In this document: one piece after another, positions 33,314 through 45,040 of the stretch
How the letters are laid out: every line of letters begins with the position of its first letter
How positions within the stretch are numbered: position 1 is the first letter of the stretch
From: Narthecium ossifragum
Lineage: Eukaryota > Streptophyta > Magnoliopsida > Dioscoreales > Nartheciaceae
Reading direction: 5' to 3'
DNA: 64,000 bases
NCBI GenBank assembly: GCA_963920575.1
Contig: OY986969.1
Location: forward strand, 8,119,096-8,183,095
The notes under the pieces: generated by a model
What the model was told of the DNA's origin: nothing
The model's input: the letters and a program-made list of their open reading frames with translations, nothing else
Databases searched by the model: none
Program-made: the position numbers and the translations under genes

Positions 33314-33419
33314 CGTTATCAGCACGAGACTCTACCACGTAGAGGAAAATGAGAGAATCAGTCAGGTATATCTTACTGACCATTACTTTGTAATTATGTT
33401 AGATATTTTTATTCTAATC

Positions 33420-33780
33420 TAGGTTATATAGTGTTTGAAGCACATACTTGTACCTGAAGTACATGCCATATATGAAGAACAGACCATTGTGATGCATGAA
33501 GAACACATGGTAAAATAATTGTACCAGTAGTACAAAATTTTATATACATGAAGTACAAATTAAAAGAGTGTCTGAAGCACACGACTTGGTGCATGAAGCA
33601 CACAACTTGGTGCTTGAAGCACAAGTTACTACAACAGTGCCTGAAGCATTTAGTTTGCACCTGAAGTGCAAATCACTAAAATTTGCCTGAAGCACATAAT
33701 CTCGTACATGAAGTGCGAATTATTTCAGTACCAGAAGTACATGCATTAATATAATACCTAAGTACATATTTACTTAATGC
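33420..33780 (+). repeat. Degenerate tandem repeats in the copia leader
   Basis: Units of roughly 30-40 bp built on TGCCTGAAGCACA and TACATGAAGTACAAATT recur about ten times between the 5' LTR and gag. They lie in the untranslated leader. Function unknown. Confidence 0.7.
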
Positions 33781-33826
33781 TTTAATACATGTTGTTCATA
33801 TACTATATGTACATTTTAATGTGGGA

Positions 33827-33949
33827 TATTGTTGACCCTTCGGGGCCACCTGAGTGGTCAACGTGGCCGCTCGAACTTATGGGAATGAAGCCCATGGTTC
33901 GAATCGGGATCACCGATCCACCAGGAAAACCTAGGCTAAAAAAAAAACA
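33827..33949 (+). mobile_element. Possible tRNA-derived SINE
   Basis: A short block holds a B-box-like GGTTCGAATCGGG (about 33896) and an A-box-like CTGAGTGGTCAACG about 50 bp upstream, and it ends in an A-tract (33938-33948). This is the layout of a plant SINE. No clean target duplication was seen, so the limits are approximate. Confidence 0.5.
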
Positions 33950-34011
33950 ATTTGATGCTATTTCCATTATTTTATTTAATTCTTGTCATATTTATTTTGT
34001 ACAGTCTGATC

Positions 34012-34906
34012 ATGGCTAGCTTAGTGAAGTTGGAGTTCCTCTCCTTAGATGTTACCGGTAATAACTATTTATCCTGAGCGATGGATGCTGAACTCCATCT
34101 AAATGATAGAAACCTGGGAAGCACTATTAAGAAGGGGAATGTAGCCACGCCAAATGAAAAAGACAGTGACATTATATTTCTCCGTCGCCACATCCATGAA
34201 GACCTGAAAAATGAGTACCTTGCTGTGCGGGACCCACTAGATTTGTGAAAAAACCAAAGTGATAGGTTTCAACACTTAAGAACTATTGTCCTCCCCACTG
34301 CCCAATATGACTAGATGCACCTACGCCTTCAGGATTTTAAGACCGTTAGTGAACACAATTTAGCCCTCCACAAAATCACCTCTCAATTAGAATTATATGA
34401 CCAACCCATATCCGACCAAGACAAACTTGAGAAGACCTTCTCCACCTTCCACGCCTCGAACCTGATTTTACAGCAGCAGTATAGGCAACGTGATTATAAG
34501 AAGTATTCTGAACTGATTGATGTATTACTTAGAGCTGAGAGACATAACCAAATTCTGTTGAAAAATCATGAGTCCCATCCCTCTGGCTCTGCTCCATTTC
34601 AGAAGCAAATGCTAATGCTTATCATGGACACGGTCATAGATGTGGTCGTGGTCGTGGTCGTGGTCGTAGACGCGAACGAGGCCGAGGTCTTGGGCGAGGT
34701 AATGATAGGTTTTATTATTATCGCGAAGGATACAATGCCCCTCAACCCCTCCCAAAAAATGATCAAGTAGGAAATATAAAGAGAAAGTAGCCTGAAGATG
34801 GAACCTCTAATGGAACCTCTAAGAAGAATGATGATGAATGCTACCGATGTGGAGGAAAAGGGCATTGGTCTCCCAACTGTCGTGCGCCCAAGCATGTTGT
34901 GGAGTA
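34012..34906 (+). pseudogene. Copia gag (capsid and zinc knuckle), broken
   Basis: Starts MASLVKLEFLSLDVTGNNYL and continues through the UBN2/gag region (FLRRHIHEDLKNEYL, YDQPISDQDKLEKTFSTFH) to a CCHC knuckle CYRCGGKGHWSPNC (34839-34880). Gag forms the virus-like particle in the cytoplasm. Stops at about 34078, 34246 and 34312 all fall where Trp is expected (TGG to TGA or TAG), and a frame change follows before the knuckle. A GT-rich run near 34640 encodes poly-Val in one frame and looks like slippage. Confidence 0.82.
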
Positions 34907-35189
34907 GAACACAACAAAAAGGAAGAAGAAATGTGCTGAAATGAACTTCACAGATTTTGATGGCATGACTAATATTCCTCTTCCCGATGCCCCTATGGTT
35001 GGTACATCTCTGGATGTATCGGACTTCCTCGTAGGATCTGAGGAGTGGATGGACACTAACTAAAATCATGCATTATATCTAGTTTGTTTATATCTACTAG
35101 TATGTAATTTGTTTGTTATCCTATGTATTTTTGAATCATTTAAAGTTTATGCATATCCTATGAATGCATATATTGGTCTAATTGTTTTC

Positions 35190-36440
35190 CAGATTAATGG
35201 TGATACATGTATTGCAGACAGTGCAACAACAAACACGATCCTCCGGAATCGTAAGTACTTCTCACAGTTAACATTGAAAGAATCAAATGTTAATACAATA
35301 TCAGGTCCAACAGACTTGATTGAAGGCTTCGGAAGAGCCACTATAGTTTTGCCCAGAGGAACAAAATTATCTATTGATGATGCATTATAGTCCACTAAAT
35401 CCATAAGAAATTTACTAGTTTTAAGAATTTACGTCGTAATGGATATCATATGGAAACGACGAATGAAACTGGTGTAGAATATTTATGCATGACACTTACA
35501 GTTTCATGCCAGAAACATGTGCTTGAGAAGCTTCATACTCTTTCTCATGGTCTATACTATACAAAAGTAAAACCAATAGAATCACATGCTGTGATGCACT
35601 AGAAGTGCACTAATCCAAGTGATTTTATACTTTGGCATGATCGACTTAGTCACCCTCGATCAGTGATGATGCGTCGAATCATTGAGAATTCACATGGGCA
35701 TAATCTTAAGAACCAGAAGATTCTTTTGGCTGGTGAATATTCATGTGCTTCTTGCTCTCAAGGGAAACTAATAGTAAGGCCATCCCCCTCTAAGGTCGCC
35801 TCTGAATCCCCAATTTCGTGGAGAGAATACAGGGTGATATATGTGGATCCATTCATCCCTCAAGTGGACCATTTCGATACTTCATGGTCTTAATAGATGC
35901 ATCCACACAATGGTCGCATGTATGCCTTCTATCCACTCGTAACATTGATTTTGCTAAACTTTTAGCTCAAATCATTCGGTTACGAGCCCAGTTACCGGAC
36001 TTTCCCATCAAGACAATTTGTCTTGATAATGCTGATGAGTTTACATTTCAAGTATTTTTAGATTATTGTATATCAGTTGGGGTAAATGTGGAACACCCTG
36101 TTGCACACACACATACTCAGAATGGCCTAACAGAATCACTTATTAAACGTATCCAACTGATAGCTAGACCATTGCTTATGAAGTCCAAATTACCTGTCTC
36201 AGCTTGGGGACATGCTGTATTACATGCACCATCTTTGATACGAGTCAGACCATATGCATATCATAACTTTTCACTAGTACAACTTGTTTTTGCCCAACAA
36301 CCAAATATTTCTCACTTAAGGATTTTTGATGTGATGTCTATGTTCCAATTCCTCCACCTCAGAGAACTAAAATGCGTCCTCAACATCGACTGGGTATCTA
36401 CGTTGGTTTTGATTCTCCTTCTATCATTAGGTATCTAGAG
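35190..36440 (+). pseudogene. Copia protease and integrase, broken
   Basis: The aspartic protease site appears as CIADSATTNTI (about 35211). The GAG-pre-integrase region follows (LWHDRLSHPRSVMMRRI near 35632, then CASCSQGKL). The integrase core begins IQGDICGSIHPSSGPFRYFM and continues to CLDNADEFT and GLTESLIKR. The family D-D-E pattern is only partly kept: QNGLTE is present, and the second Asp lies in CLDNADEF where DNAGEF is usual. Frameshifts near 35400, 35820 and 36330 separate the pieces. Integrase would insert the cDNA into nuclear DNA. Confidence 0.82.
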
Positions 36441-36909
36441 CATTTAACATGAGATTTGTTTAGAACACGTTTCGTTGACTGTCACTTTGATGAGTCAATT
36501 TTCCCACCATTAGGAGGAGACAAGAAGAAGCCAGAAGCTCAAAATGAAATTATATGGAACAATTCGACATTGTCTCATCTTGATCTTAAGACAAGTCAAA
36601 CTGAACTCGAAGTTAAGAAGATTATACATTTGTAGAAGATTGCGAATCAAATGCCTGATGCATTTACTGATTCACAATAAGTGATGTAATCACATATTCC
36701 AGCTGCAAATGCTCCAGCTTGGATTAATGTTTCTGAAGAACAATCTAATGATCCTAAAGCATGTGAATCTAAAGCACGCCAGAAGCGTGGGAGACCTATT
36801 GGCGCAAAGGATAAGGTCTCAAGGAAAAGAAAGGCACAAGGACAAACTGGCCATAAAGTTGATACTCCTGAAGAGATTAACAAACCTTAAGTTTGTTTTC
36901 CAAATATGA

Positions 36910-37015
36910 ATCGATTCGAAAAGACACCTCCCAAAGAGGTTCAAGCACCTCCCAATGAGGTTCAGACACCTCCCGACGAGGTTTAGGCACATCCTGAAGA
37001 GGTTCAGATATCTGA
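36910..37015 (+). repeat. Short in-frame tandem repeat in the copia polyprotein linker
   Basis: About four units of 21 bp with core CACCTCCCAATGAGGTTCAG encode PPxEVQA between integrase and RT. Confidence 0.7.
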
Positions 37016-37139
37016 AAATCATGAGATCTCGATAAATTGTGTACACACTGAGAAAATATGCAACATAAATGAAACTGTTGTCGACAACTTATTTGCATAT
37101 ACAGTTGCTCTTGACATTACCAGAAGTAATGAAAAAGCT

Positions 37140-38745
37140 TGAGCAAAAATCCATCGAAGAATATTGACGTAGAGTTGATTGGCCAAAATGGAAAACAGCT
37201 ATTCAAACTGAATTGAACTCACTGGCAAAACGAAATATTTTTGGACCTGTAGTCCAGACATTAGAAGATGTCAAACCAGTAGGATACAAATGGGTATTTG
37301 TGCGCAAGCAAAATGAGAAAAATGAAATAGTGTGATATAAAGCACGGCTTGTAGCACAAGGTTTCTCCTTGAAACCTGGTATAGACTACGAGGAGATGTA
37401 CTCTCCTATAATGGATGCAATAGCCTTTCGCTTCTTGATTGGTTTAGCAGTCTCAGAAAGACTAGATATGCATCTAATGGACGTAGTCACGGAATACTTG
37501 TATGGGTCACTAGATAGTGACATTTATATGAAAGTCCATGAAGGACTTAAATTGCCTGAAGCAAATAAATCTCGGGATCTATATTCTATAAAACTTCAAA
37601 GACCTTTATACGGGTTAAAACAATCTGGCCGGATGTGGTACAATCGGCTCAGTGAGTATCTTCTAAAAGAATGATATATAAATAACCCAGTTTGCCCATG
37701 TGTCTTCACCAAGAAATCAAATTCCAGATTTGCTATTATTGCAGTATATGTCGATGACCTGAATTTAATTAGCACTCCTGAGTAGCTCATAAAGGCATCT
37801 AACTATTTAAAGGAGGAGTTTGATGTGAAAGATCTTGGAAAGACAAAATTTTACCTCGGCTTGCAGATCGGGCACTTTCCAAGTGGAATATTGGTTCACC
37901 AATCAAATTATACGAAAAAGGTCCTAAGAAAATTTTACATGGACAAAACTCATCCATTGAGTTCTCCAATGGTTGTCCGATTTCTTGATATGACGAAAGA
38001 CCCTTTCCACCCTCATGAAGATGGTGAATAACTCCTTGGTCCTGAAGTACCATATCTTAGTGCTATCGGAGCTATCATGTATATGATAAGTTGCAGACGA
38101 CCCGATATAGCCTTCACAGTCAATTTATTAGCAAAATTCAGTTCTGCACCGACCCGAAGGCGCTAGAATGAAATCAAGCACATATTGCGCTATGTTCGTG
38201 GAACTACAGATCTTGAACTATTTTTCTCAAATGATTCGAGGTCACGGTTAGTTGGCTATGCAGATATTGATTATCTTTCTCATCCACATAAGGCCAAGTC
38301 ACAAACCAGATATATATTTCTTTATGATAACACTGCTATATCTTGGCGATCTATGAAGTAGACACTAACCACTAACTCTTCAAATCATGCTGAGATACTT
38401 GCTATTCATGAGACAAGTCGAGAATGTATCTAGTTAAGAAGTATGATGCAGCATATTCAAGATAGTTGTGGATTATCTTCAATCAGGAATATCCTGAAGA
38501 TATTATATGAAGATAATGCGGCTTGCATCACTCAAATCAGAGACAGATATATCAAAGGCGATAGAACCAAGCATATATCTTCAAAGTTCTTCTACACGCA
38601 TGAGCTACAGAAGAACGACGATATTAATGTCGAGCAAATATGCTCTAATGACAACTTGGCCGATTTATTTACAAAGGCATTACCGACGACGACATTCAGA
38701 AAGCTAGTACATGAGATCGGTATGCGCCGTCTCAAAGACGCTTAA
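37140..38745 (+). pseudogene. Copia reverse transcriptase and RNase H, broken
   Basis: RT motifs are in order: WKTAIQTELNSL, GYKWVFVRKQNE, YKARLVAQGF, MDVVTEYLYGSLDSDIYM (usual form D-V-x-T-A-F-L-Y-G), RPLYGLKQSGRMWYNRL and YVDDLNLI (catalytic Asp-Asp). RNase H follows (ISWRSMK, HAEILAIHE, LYEDNAACI) and ends KHISSKFFYTHEL, ADLFTKALP. Stops occur near 37334, 37672, 37783, 38029, 38165, 38359 and 38432. Most fit Trp, Arg or Gln codons changed by C-to-T or G-to-A. The order RT after integrase defines Ty1/copia. Confidence 0.9.
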
Positions 38746-39469
38746 GCTTATATTACATCTTCATGAGGGGGAGAAATAGAGATATCCAGATATTGTACTT
38801 TTTTTCCTTCGTCAAGATTTATTCCCACTGGGTTTTCCTTAACAAGGTTTTAATGAGACAGTCTTGATACCCTGATATCTCTCTAAAAGAATAGTGCACT
38901 TTTTCCAAGTTTTTCTTAGCAAAGGTTTTTGCGATGCATATTCTTTAAATGGTCATCCAAGGGGGAGTGTTATAAAGTATGAACACAATCAAACAACAAC
39001 TAAATTGGATGACCATGTGCATCCTAACCACCAACATAGAGTTATTATGGGTAGAAAATTTTTTAGATAATTAGTGTTTACACCAAATTTGCGTAACTTG
39101 TTGAGTGGTACACCACTATTATTAGATTTAAGGTGTAAGCACCATATAACGTCAGTTATGGACAGTTATGATTTGTTATTTATTTTTATGACCTTTTTAC
39201 CCCTATGATGACCCACACCCTGATCTCAACTTTAATTCCAGGGTCCCATCCTCTTCCTGTCCCTCTCCCCCTCCTCTCCCAGTCTGTCCATCTTCTCCCT
39301 TCTCTCCCCATACCTATCCCCCCTCCTCTCCCCCTACCTGCCCTCTCCCCCTCCCTACCTCGTCACTCTCCCCCTCCCCCTCCCCCTCCCCATCCCCGCC
39401 CTCTTCCCGTCCACGCCACCTCGAGCTCTGAGCACCGCGGCTAGCCCCCCCCCCCGGTGCGCCCACTGT

Positions 39470-39830
39470 GCAGCGTTCTTCTTCCTCACCGGTGGGAAGA
39501 GGAAGTGGGTGGCAGAGAGGGGTTTGGAAGAGAAAGTGGGTGGCAGAGAGGGGTTGGGAAGAGGAAGTGGGAGAGTGTGGGAGAGTGGGAAGAGGAAGTG
39601 GGTGGCAGAGAGGGGTTGGGGTAGTGTCTCGATGGTGGAGTTGGAGTTGGCAAGGAGGGTGTGGGAGAGTGGGACGAGGAAGTGGGTGGCAGAGAGGGGT
39701 TGGGGTAGCAGAGAAAGAATGATGGTGGTGGCAAAGAGAAATGGATTTTGTGCCATGTTGATGGTGGTGGCAGAGAGGGGTTGGGGTAGCAGAGAAAGAA
39801 TGATGGTGGTCGCCCTTCGTCGTGGTACGA
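39470..39830 (+). repeat. G-rich minisatellite
   Basis: Units with core GGAAGTGGGTGGCAGAGAGG followed by GGTTGGG recur about eight times with variable spacing. Long ORFs across it on both strands reflect the repeat, not a gene. Confidence 0.8.
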
Positions 39831-39894
39831 GTAGATCAGCCGTGGCTCGTCGACGTCGAGGGTGGCATTAGGCAGGAAGGATTTTGAGCCATGT

Positions 39895-41310
39895 TGATAT
39901 TGCATTCCATAGGAAAGAGAAAAGTAGTAGAGAAAAGAGAATTTTGAAAAGAGCACAGAGAAGAGAGTAGAGAGAAAAGAGAAAAGAGAATTTTGAAAAG
40001 AGAACATAGAAGAGAGAAAAGAGAACTAAGAAAAGAGAAGAGAGTAGAGAGTAGAGAGAAAAGAGAAAAGAGAATTTTGAAAAGAGAACATAGAAAAGAG
40101 AACTAAGAAATGAGAAGAGAGTAGAGAGAAAAGAGAATTTTGAACAGAGAATTCTGAAAAGAGAATAGAGAAGAGTGTAGAGAGAGAAGAGAAAAGATAA
40201 TTTTGAAAAGAGAACATAAAAGAGAGAAAAGGGAAAAGAGAAAAGAGAACTAAGAAAAGAGAAGAGAGAAGACAGTAGAGAGAAAAGAGAATTTTGAAAA
40301 GAGAACTAAGAAAAGGACAGAGAGGAGAGTAGAGAGAAAAGAGAAAAGAGAATTTTGAAAAGAGAATAGAGAAGAGAGTGAGAGAAAAGAGAAGAGAGAA
40401 TTTTCTGGATGAAGCCGTTCATGGGGACGGGGTATGTGGATGTGTCTGCGAAGCTGAATATCTGAAAGGAATGGCCGGGGTCGGAGTAGACATAGAAAGC
40501 ATTCTTGATCGCGGCGGCGGAGACGAAGGGAGACGCCGCCCATGTTCTCTTTTCAAAATTCTTTTTTCTCTTGACAGGGGAGAAGGGGCAGCAAGAACAG
40601 AGGGAACTCGTTGACAGGGGAGAAGGGGTCTTTTCTCTGTTCTCTCTACTCTCTTCTCTCTGCTCTTTTCTTAGTTCTCTTTTCAATGTTCTCTTTTCAA
40701 AATTCACTTTTCAAAATCCTCTTTTCTCTCTACTCTCTACTCTCTACTCTTTTCTCTTTTCTTAGTTCTCTTTTCTCTTTTCTCTTTTCTCTCTTCTATG
40801 TTCTCTTTTCAAAATTCTCTTTTATCTTTTCTCTCTACTCTCTTCTCTCTGCTCTTTTCAAAATTCTCTTCTCTATTAGCATATGAATCCAGACAGCATT
40901 CTCTTTTCTCTCTTCTATGTTCTCTTTTCAAAATTCTCTTTTCTCTTTTCTCTCTACTCTCTTCTCTCTGCTCTTTTCAAAATTCTCTTCTCTATTAGCA
41001 TATGAATCCAGACAGCATTCTCTTTTCTCTCTTCTATGCTCTCTTTTCAAAATTCTCTTTTCTCTCTACTCTCTTCTCTCTTTTCTTTTCAAAATTCTCT
41101 TCTCTATTAGCATATGAATCCAGACATCATTCTCTTTTCTCTCTTCTATGTTCTCTTTTCAAAATTCTCTTTTCTCTTTTCTCTCTACTCTTTTCTCTCT
41201 GCTCTTTTCAAAATTTTCTTTTCAAAATTCTCTTCTCTATTAGCATATGAATCCAGACAACATTCTCTTTTCTCTCTTCTATGTTCTCTTTTCAAAATTC
41301 TCTTTTCTCT
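39895..41310. repeat. Opposed polypurine and polypyrimidine arrays
   Basis: 39895-40405 is purine-rich (core AGAGAATTTTGAAAAGAGAA). 40540-41310 is its inverted counterpart (core TTCTCTTTTCAAAATTCTCT). A unique spacer of about 130 bp separates them. The right arm also has four copies of a unit of about 110-130 bp containing GCATATGAATCCAGACA (about 40880, 40999, 41110, 41245). Translations such as [11 protein letters not shown] are artefacts. Confidence 0.85.
40405..40540 (-). other. Unique spacer, possible captured exon piece
   Basis: Between the two arrays one minus-strand frame reads SAAAIKNAFYVYSDPGHSFQ then IFSFADTSTYPVPMNGFIQ. Its composition looks like plant coding sequence, but I do not recognise the parent gene. 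Confidence 0.35.
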
Positions 41311-41386
41311 TGCCAAGAATCAGATAAGGTATCTACAGGTTCCAGGCGTAGTCCCTTTGGATCCTCTCTTCTATGTGCCATGTGGT

Positions 41387-41726
41387 TCCTCTCCTCCCTT
41401 TGGATCCTCTCCACGTACGCCAGCATCCCCCTCCTGGCGTAGTCCCTGGCAAAGGTATCGACCACCAGCGCGTCGGCGACGAACCCCGCCAGCGTGATGA
41501 ACTGCCAGCAGAACCCAAGCCTCGTGATCCTCGGTATGAAGTCCCCCATCTCCTCGTCGGACATCCCCGACGCGTCCCAGTTGAACGATGGTGAGAGGTT
41601 GTAGGCCAGCATCACCTCGGGTTGCACCGACTTCACCCCCTTAGCGAACATGGTGCACTCGCCGAGGTCCGGGCTGGACTTCTCCATCCAGATGAGGTCG
41701 GCGTGGTGCGCGAAGGCCCAGCCGCG
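41387..41726 (-). pseudogene. ICL-like: Captured fragment of isocitrate lyase (long)
   Basis: About 113 residues in one open frame: [96 protein letters not shown]. This is a central to C-terminal part of the glyoxylate-cycle enzyme; the catalytic Cys region and both ends are absent. It is flanked by CT-rich arrays and the element's right end, so it is a transposon passenger. The frame has no stop across the fragment, which implies recent capture or a long contiguous exon. Confidence 0.9.
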
Positions 41727-42141
41727 AACGATGGCCGCCACTACCAATCCCTGGAACATGTAGAAGCCTTCTCTGGTTCTTGACGAGAAGAGAGGAGGAG
41801 GAAGAGGAAGAGGAGAGCGTATGTTTTTTTTAGGTTGTTGTAGTAGGGGGCATAGGTGTCTTTTGAAGTGATAGATGGTGTTAAGACCCTAAATCTTATG
41901 CTTAGTGTTTTTTTAACGGAATAAGTCTAGTTTATGGTGCTGACGCCCCTTCCCCAAAAATTTTTCACTCATGTGTTGATTACTTTTGTCCACATGTAAG
42001 GGCTTTTGCCTATAAATGACATTTGATGATGGAAAGATAGGTAGATGAAGTTACTCCTCCAAAGCTTTGTTCTTTTATCATCTTCTCTCTTCCTTAAATT
42101 GGTGTGTGTGAGTGTATATTTCTTAACACATATAAACAACA

Positions 42142-42550
42142 GAAAGATCATATGCTTTAAATATGTCACCCGTCTTTTTTTTTTAGAGTGCTTAACAGGT
42201 GCTTTAATTTAGCTATTAGCCTTTTGGGATCTAATAACATTAATTTTATGGACCCCACTTTCTAATTTGGGTTTCGAAGCCATTAAACATGTCTTAATAC
42301 ACTATTAGCATTTGAGGCAATTGGAGGCCCTCCTGCTATTTAACCTTCGACTGGAGTGTAATGCATTAAACTCACTTAAAGTAGCAATTAAAGAGCCATT
42401 AAGTCACAACTTTTTGGGACCGTCTTCTAATTCGAGACCCTATGAGACCACCTAACTTGCCTAGTGGTTGGGCCGGCTCTACATCGATCTAACATTCCGA
42501 GAGAAAGTAAAAACTAAAAAGTGATGGTAGATGGTAGATGGAGAACTAAG
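42142..42550. other. Intergenic, degraded hAT-like end
   Basis: The segment near 42462-42475 (GTTGGGCCGGCTC) with its flank resembles the GGGCCGGCCC end of the element at 18756, in inverse orientation. A partner end was not found. Confidence 0.3.
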
Positions 42551-43905
42551 GGCATGTTTGGTTTACCTGTTTTCCATTTTTTTTTCATGAAAATAGACAA
42601 CGGTCTGAAAACCCGCTTGGTTTATAGCTACTGAAAACGTTTTCTGGAAAACGACGTTTCAACGTTTTCTGGAAAACGACGTTTCATCGTTTTTCAGGAA
42701 AAGTGAAAATGCCATTTCATCGTTTTCCGTTTTCAGATTACACTAATCGCGATCGTAACCATCTCTCATCCATTTTCTTTTTTCATATTACATCTCTCCC
42801 GATCGCGACCATCTCTCATCTGATGGGCACTATCGCGAGGATCTCCCGATGATCTCAGACAGCCATTGCCGCTGCCGGAGCTCCGATTCCCCAGCCGCCA
42901 ATATCCGTGCTCCGGCTGCCCTCGTCGCCGTCCAAGCCCACCACCACGACCCCAGGCCACCTCCTTTCCCGTTCGCGCCGCCGAGACCACCTCCTTCGCC
43001 GTCCAAGCCCTCCACCATGACCCCAGGCCACCTCTTTCACCGTTCACGCCACCACCGTCACCATCCAAGCCCACCACCACGACCCCAAGCCACCTCCTTC
43101 CCCGTTCACGCCGCCCCCGTTGCCGTCCAAGCCCACTACCACGACCCTACGCCACCTCATTCTCGACGTTCCCTACCCCAGCCGTACCTTGCAGTTGCCG
43201 GATCCTCGCCGACCTCCTTCCCCAAGCATCCCCGGCGCCGCCCTCCTCGATTCCACCGCCTATCATGCCGAAACGGATGATCCAGTACAAATGATCGAGT
43301 CCTTAGGTCCAGGCGAACCCTCCTCCGACGATCCCGACCTCCGACGACCCTCCCTCACCGCCGATCTAAGTTCGGCGAGTCTCAGCCCTTCGATATGCTT
43401 CCCCTCTTACAGCCCCTTTCCAAACCAATTAGACGATCTAAGCCATTTAGATCATATCAGGCTCGATTCCAGGCATCAAGATATGAATATATACTTGGTT
43501 GAATTCTAGTTTATGCTATTTTGCTAAGCTAAGAGTTAAACTTATTTATTTATGAAAAAAGTTATTACTATAATATATGAATATATACTTATATTTAAAG
43601 AAATTATGAGATTCAACAGCTTCAAAATAGTAATTACAAAAAGATTTAAAACCCATATATTAATGATATATAACGTATATAAATATAAAATAAATAAAAA
43701 TAACTAGCTTACAAACCTAAACCCATTGAAAACAAAAATTGCAGTTACAAGCCAAACACATAGGCATGTTTTCAATTTCAGAAAAGAGTTTTCAACATTT
43801 TAAACCAAACACGTTTTCATATTTTCATTTTCAGTGAATGAAAACAGAAAATAGAAAATGAAAATAGAAAATGAAAATAAGAAAATGTTTTCCAAACCAA
43901 ACATT
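42551..43905. mobile_element. Non-autonomous inverted-repeat element
   Basis: ATGTTTGGTTT (42553-42563) and AAACCAAACAT (43893-43903) form inverted ends, continued on both sides by A/T-rich stretches with GGAAAA and TTTTCC. The middle is GC-rich and unlike its surroundings. Target duplications are not clear. The superfamily is unassigned. Confidence 0.5.
42915..43165 (+). repeat. Proline-rich minisatellite
   Basis: Four to five imperfect copies of a unit of about 50-60 bp with core CCGTCCAAGCCCACCACC and ACGACCCCAGGCCACCTCC. The several long ORFs on both strands come from this repeat. Confidence 0.75.
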
Positions 43906-44426
43906 TTTCATCACGTACATGACTTCTTGCCTCTCTTTTTTTCAAGTTTATGGGTAGAGATTAGAATTAACAAAATCATATGATTCTACGTCTAACGTAG
44001 TATTTTTAAGGGTTGCTTCCAAACCCTAACTAGTGAATACAACTCTTCATACCATAGAAGAGGGACTCAAGTCTCCACACTTTTGCATACATGCATAAGA
44101 TAGAGCTAGCCGTACATATATACTCCATTTCATCCATAAACATGCTCCTAAAGATGTATGCATGTATACCTCTCTTCTCCCCTGATCAGACATTCCAGAT
44201 TAGTGCTAATCGGCAATATGCATGTTATTGTAATCTTGTTGGGTTTGAAACGTACCCATATCTTGCATTGGAGCTAACAATTCAAAAGCTGCATGCCTCA
44301 TTTCTTCCATTTCGCGCACAGCCACTTATCACACTATCCCAAGAAACGAAACTATTGCAGCTCCTTCATCTTTGATGCATACAAATGCTCGAAAAAGTTT
44401 CAAAGCCTCTTCAATTCAATGTGCCC
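43906..44426. other. Intergenic, no feature recognised
   Basis: AT-rich sequence up to the left flank (ATCCCATC, 44427-44434) of the large hAT element. The ORF at 44091-44375 has no recognised motif. Confidence 0.3.
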
Positions 44427-44619
44427 ATCCCATCTAGGGGTGAGCATTCGGTTCTCGGTTCGATTTTCGGTCCAGAATCGAAGAATCGAATTTTTTTCGG
44501 TCCAGCTTTTAAAGAACCGAACCGAACCGAACTATCATTGGAACCGAACCGAACCGAAATTTTCGGTTCCAAAATAATTGGAACCGAACCAAACCGAACC
44601 GAACCAAAATTTCCAAACA

Positions 44620-45040
44620 AAAAATCCTGAAATTAATACACTTCATAATACACTTCCTGAAATTAATACACTTCCTGAAATTAATACAACCAAGCATGAG
44701 ATTACACACATTGTTCCTGAAATTAATACACTTTCTGAAATTTCCAAACAAAAAATCCAAAATTCCGAACCATAATCATCAAGATTACACACATTGTTCC
44801 ATTACATCACTTCATAATACACTTCCTGAAATTAATACACTTCCTGAAATTAATACAACCAAGCATGAGATTACACACATTGTTCCTGAAATTAATACTT
44901 CCTGAAATTAATACACTTCCTGAAATTTCCAAACAAAAAATCCGAAATTCCGAACCATAATCATCAAGATTACACACATTGTTCCATTACATCAGAAATT
45001 AATACAACCAAGCATGAGAAAATCCTAAAATTAATACACT
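44620..45040. repeat. Subterminal tandem repeats of the hAT element
   Basis: A unit with CTTCCTGAAATTAATACA and AACCAAGCATGAGATTACAC recurs about three times at roughly 175-bp spacing, with shorter sub-repeats inside. Confidence 0.75.

Larger units (their letters stand above)
39064..41956. mobile_element. MULE (Pack-MULE type) inserted in the copia 3' LTR
   Basis: The insert splits the LTR at AAAATTTTT, present on both sides (39055-39063 and 41957-41965), a candidate 9-bp duplication. Diverged terminal inverted repeats of about 90 bp can be matched by segments such as AAGATTTAGGGTCTTAACAC (minus, from about 41899) against TTAGATTTAAGGTGTAAGCA (39120). The interior holds a minisatellite, opposing polypurine and polypyrimidine arrays, and an isocitrate lyase fragment. 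No transposase. Confidence 0.75.
33040..42141 (+). mobile_element. Ty1/copia retrotransposon (Ale/Retrofit-like), degenerate
   Basis: LTRs of about 274 bp start TGTTATAAAG and end ACAACA. A PBS-like TTATCAGCACGAG follows the 5' LTR and a polypurine tract CCAAGGGGGAG (38957-38967) precedes the 3' LTR. The interior has the copia order gag, protease, integrase, RT, RNase H with many stops and frameshifts. The 3' LTR is split by a MULE (39064-41956). The flanks AAAAC and GAAAG do not match, so the target duplication is not established. Confidence 0.88.
38968..42141 (+). repeat. Copia 3' LTR, split by a MULE
   Basis: The LTR portions are 38968-39063 and 41957-42141; the rest is the inserted MULE. 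Together they give about the same length as the 5' LTR. Confidence 0.88.

Noticed and set aside
40026..41497. Many ORFs reading [16 protein letters not shown] and similar
   Set aside because: They arise from AGAGAA/TTCTCT low-complexity repeats and occur in several frames and on both strands.
33035..42146. Target duplication for the copia element
   Set aside because: The flanks AAAAC and GAAAG share only the middle bases, so I do not claim a duplication; the ends rest on the LTR match alone.
42766..43509. Proline/histidine-rich ORFs as a secreted protein gene
   Set aside because: Explained by a minisatellite of 50-60 bp units with ORFs on both strands. No signal peptide or gene structure.
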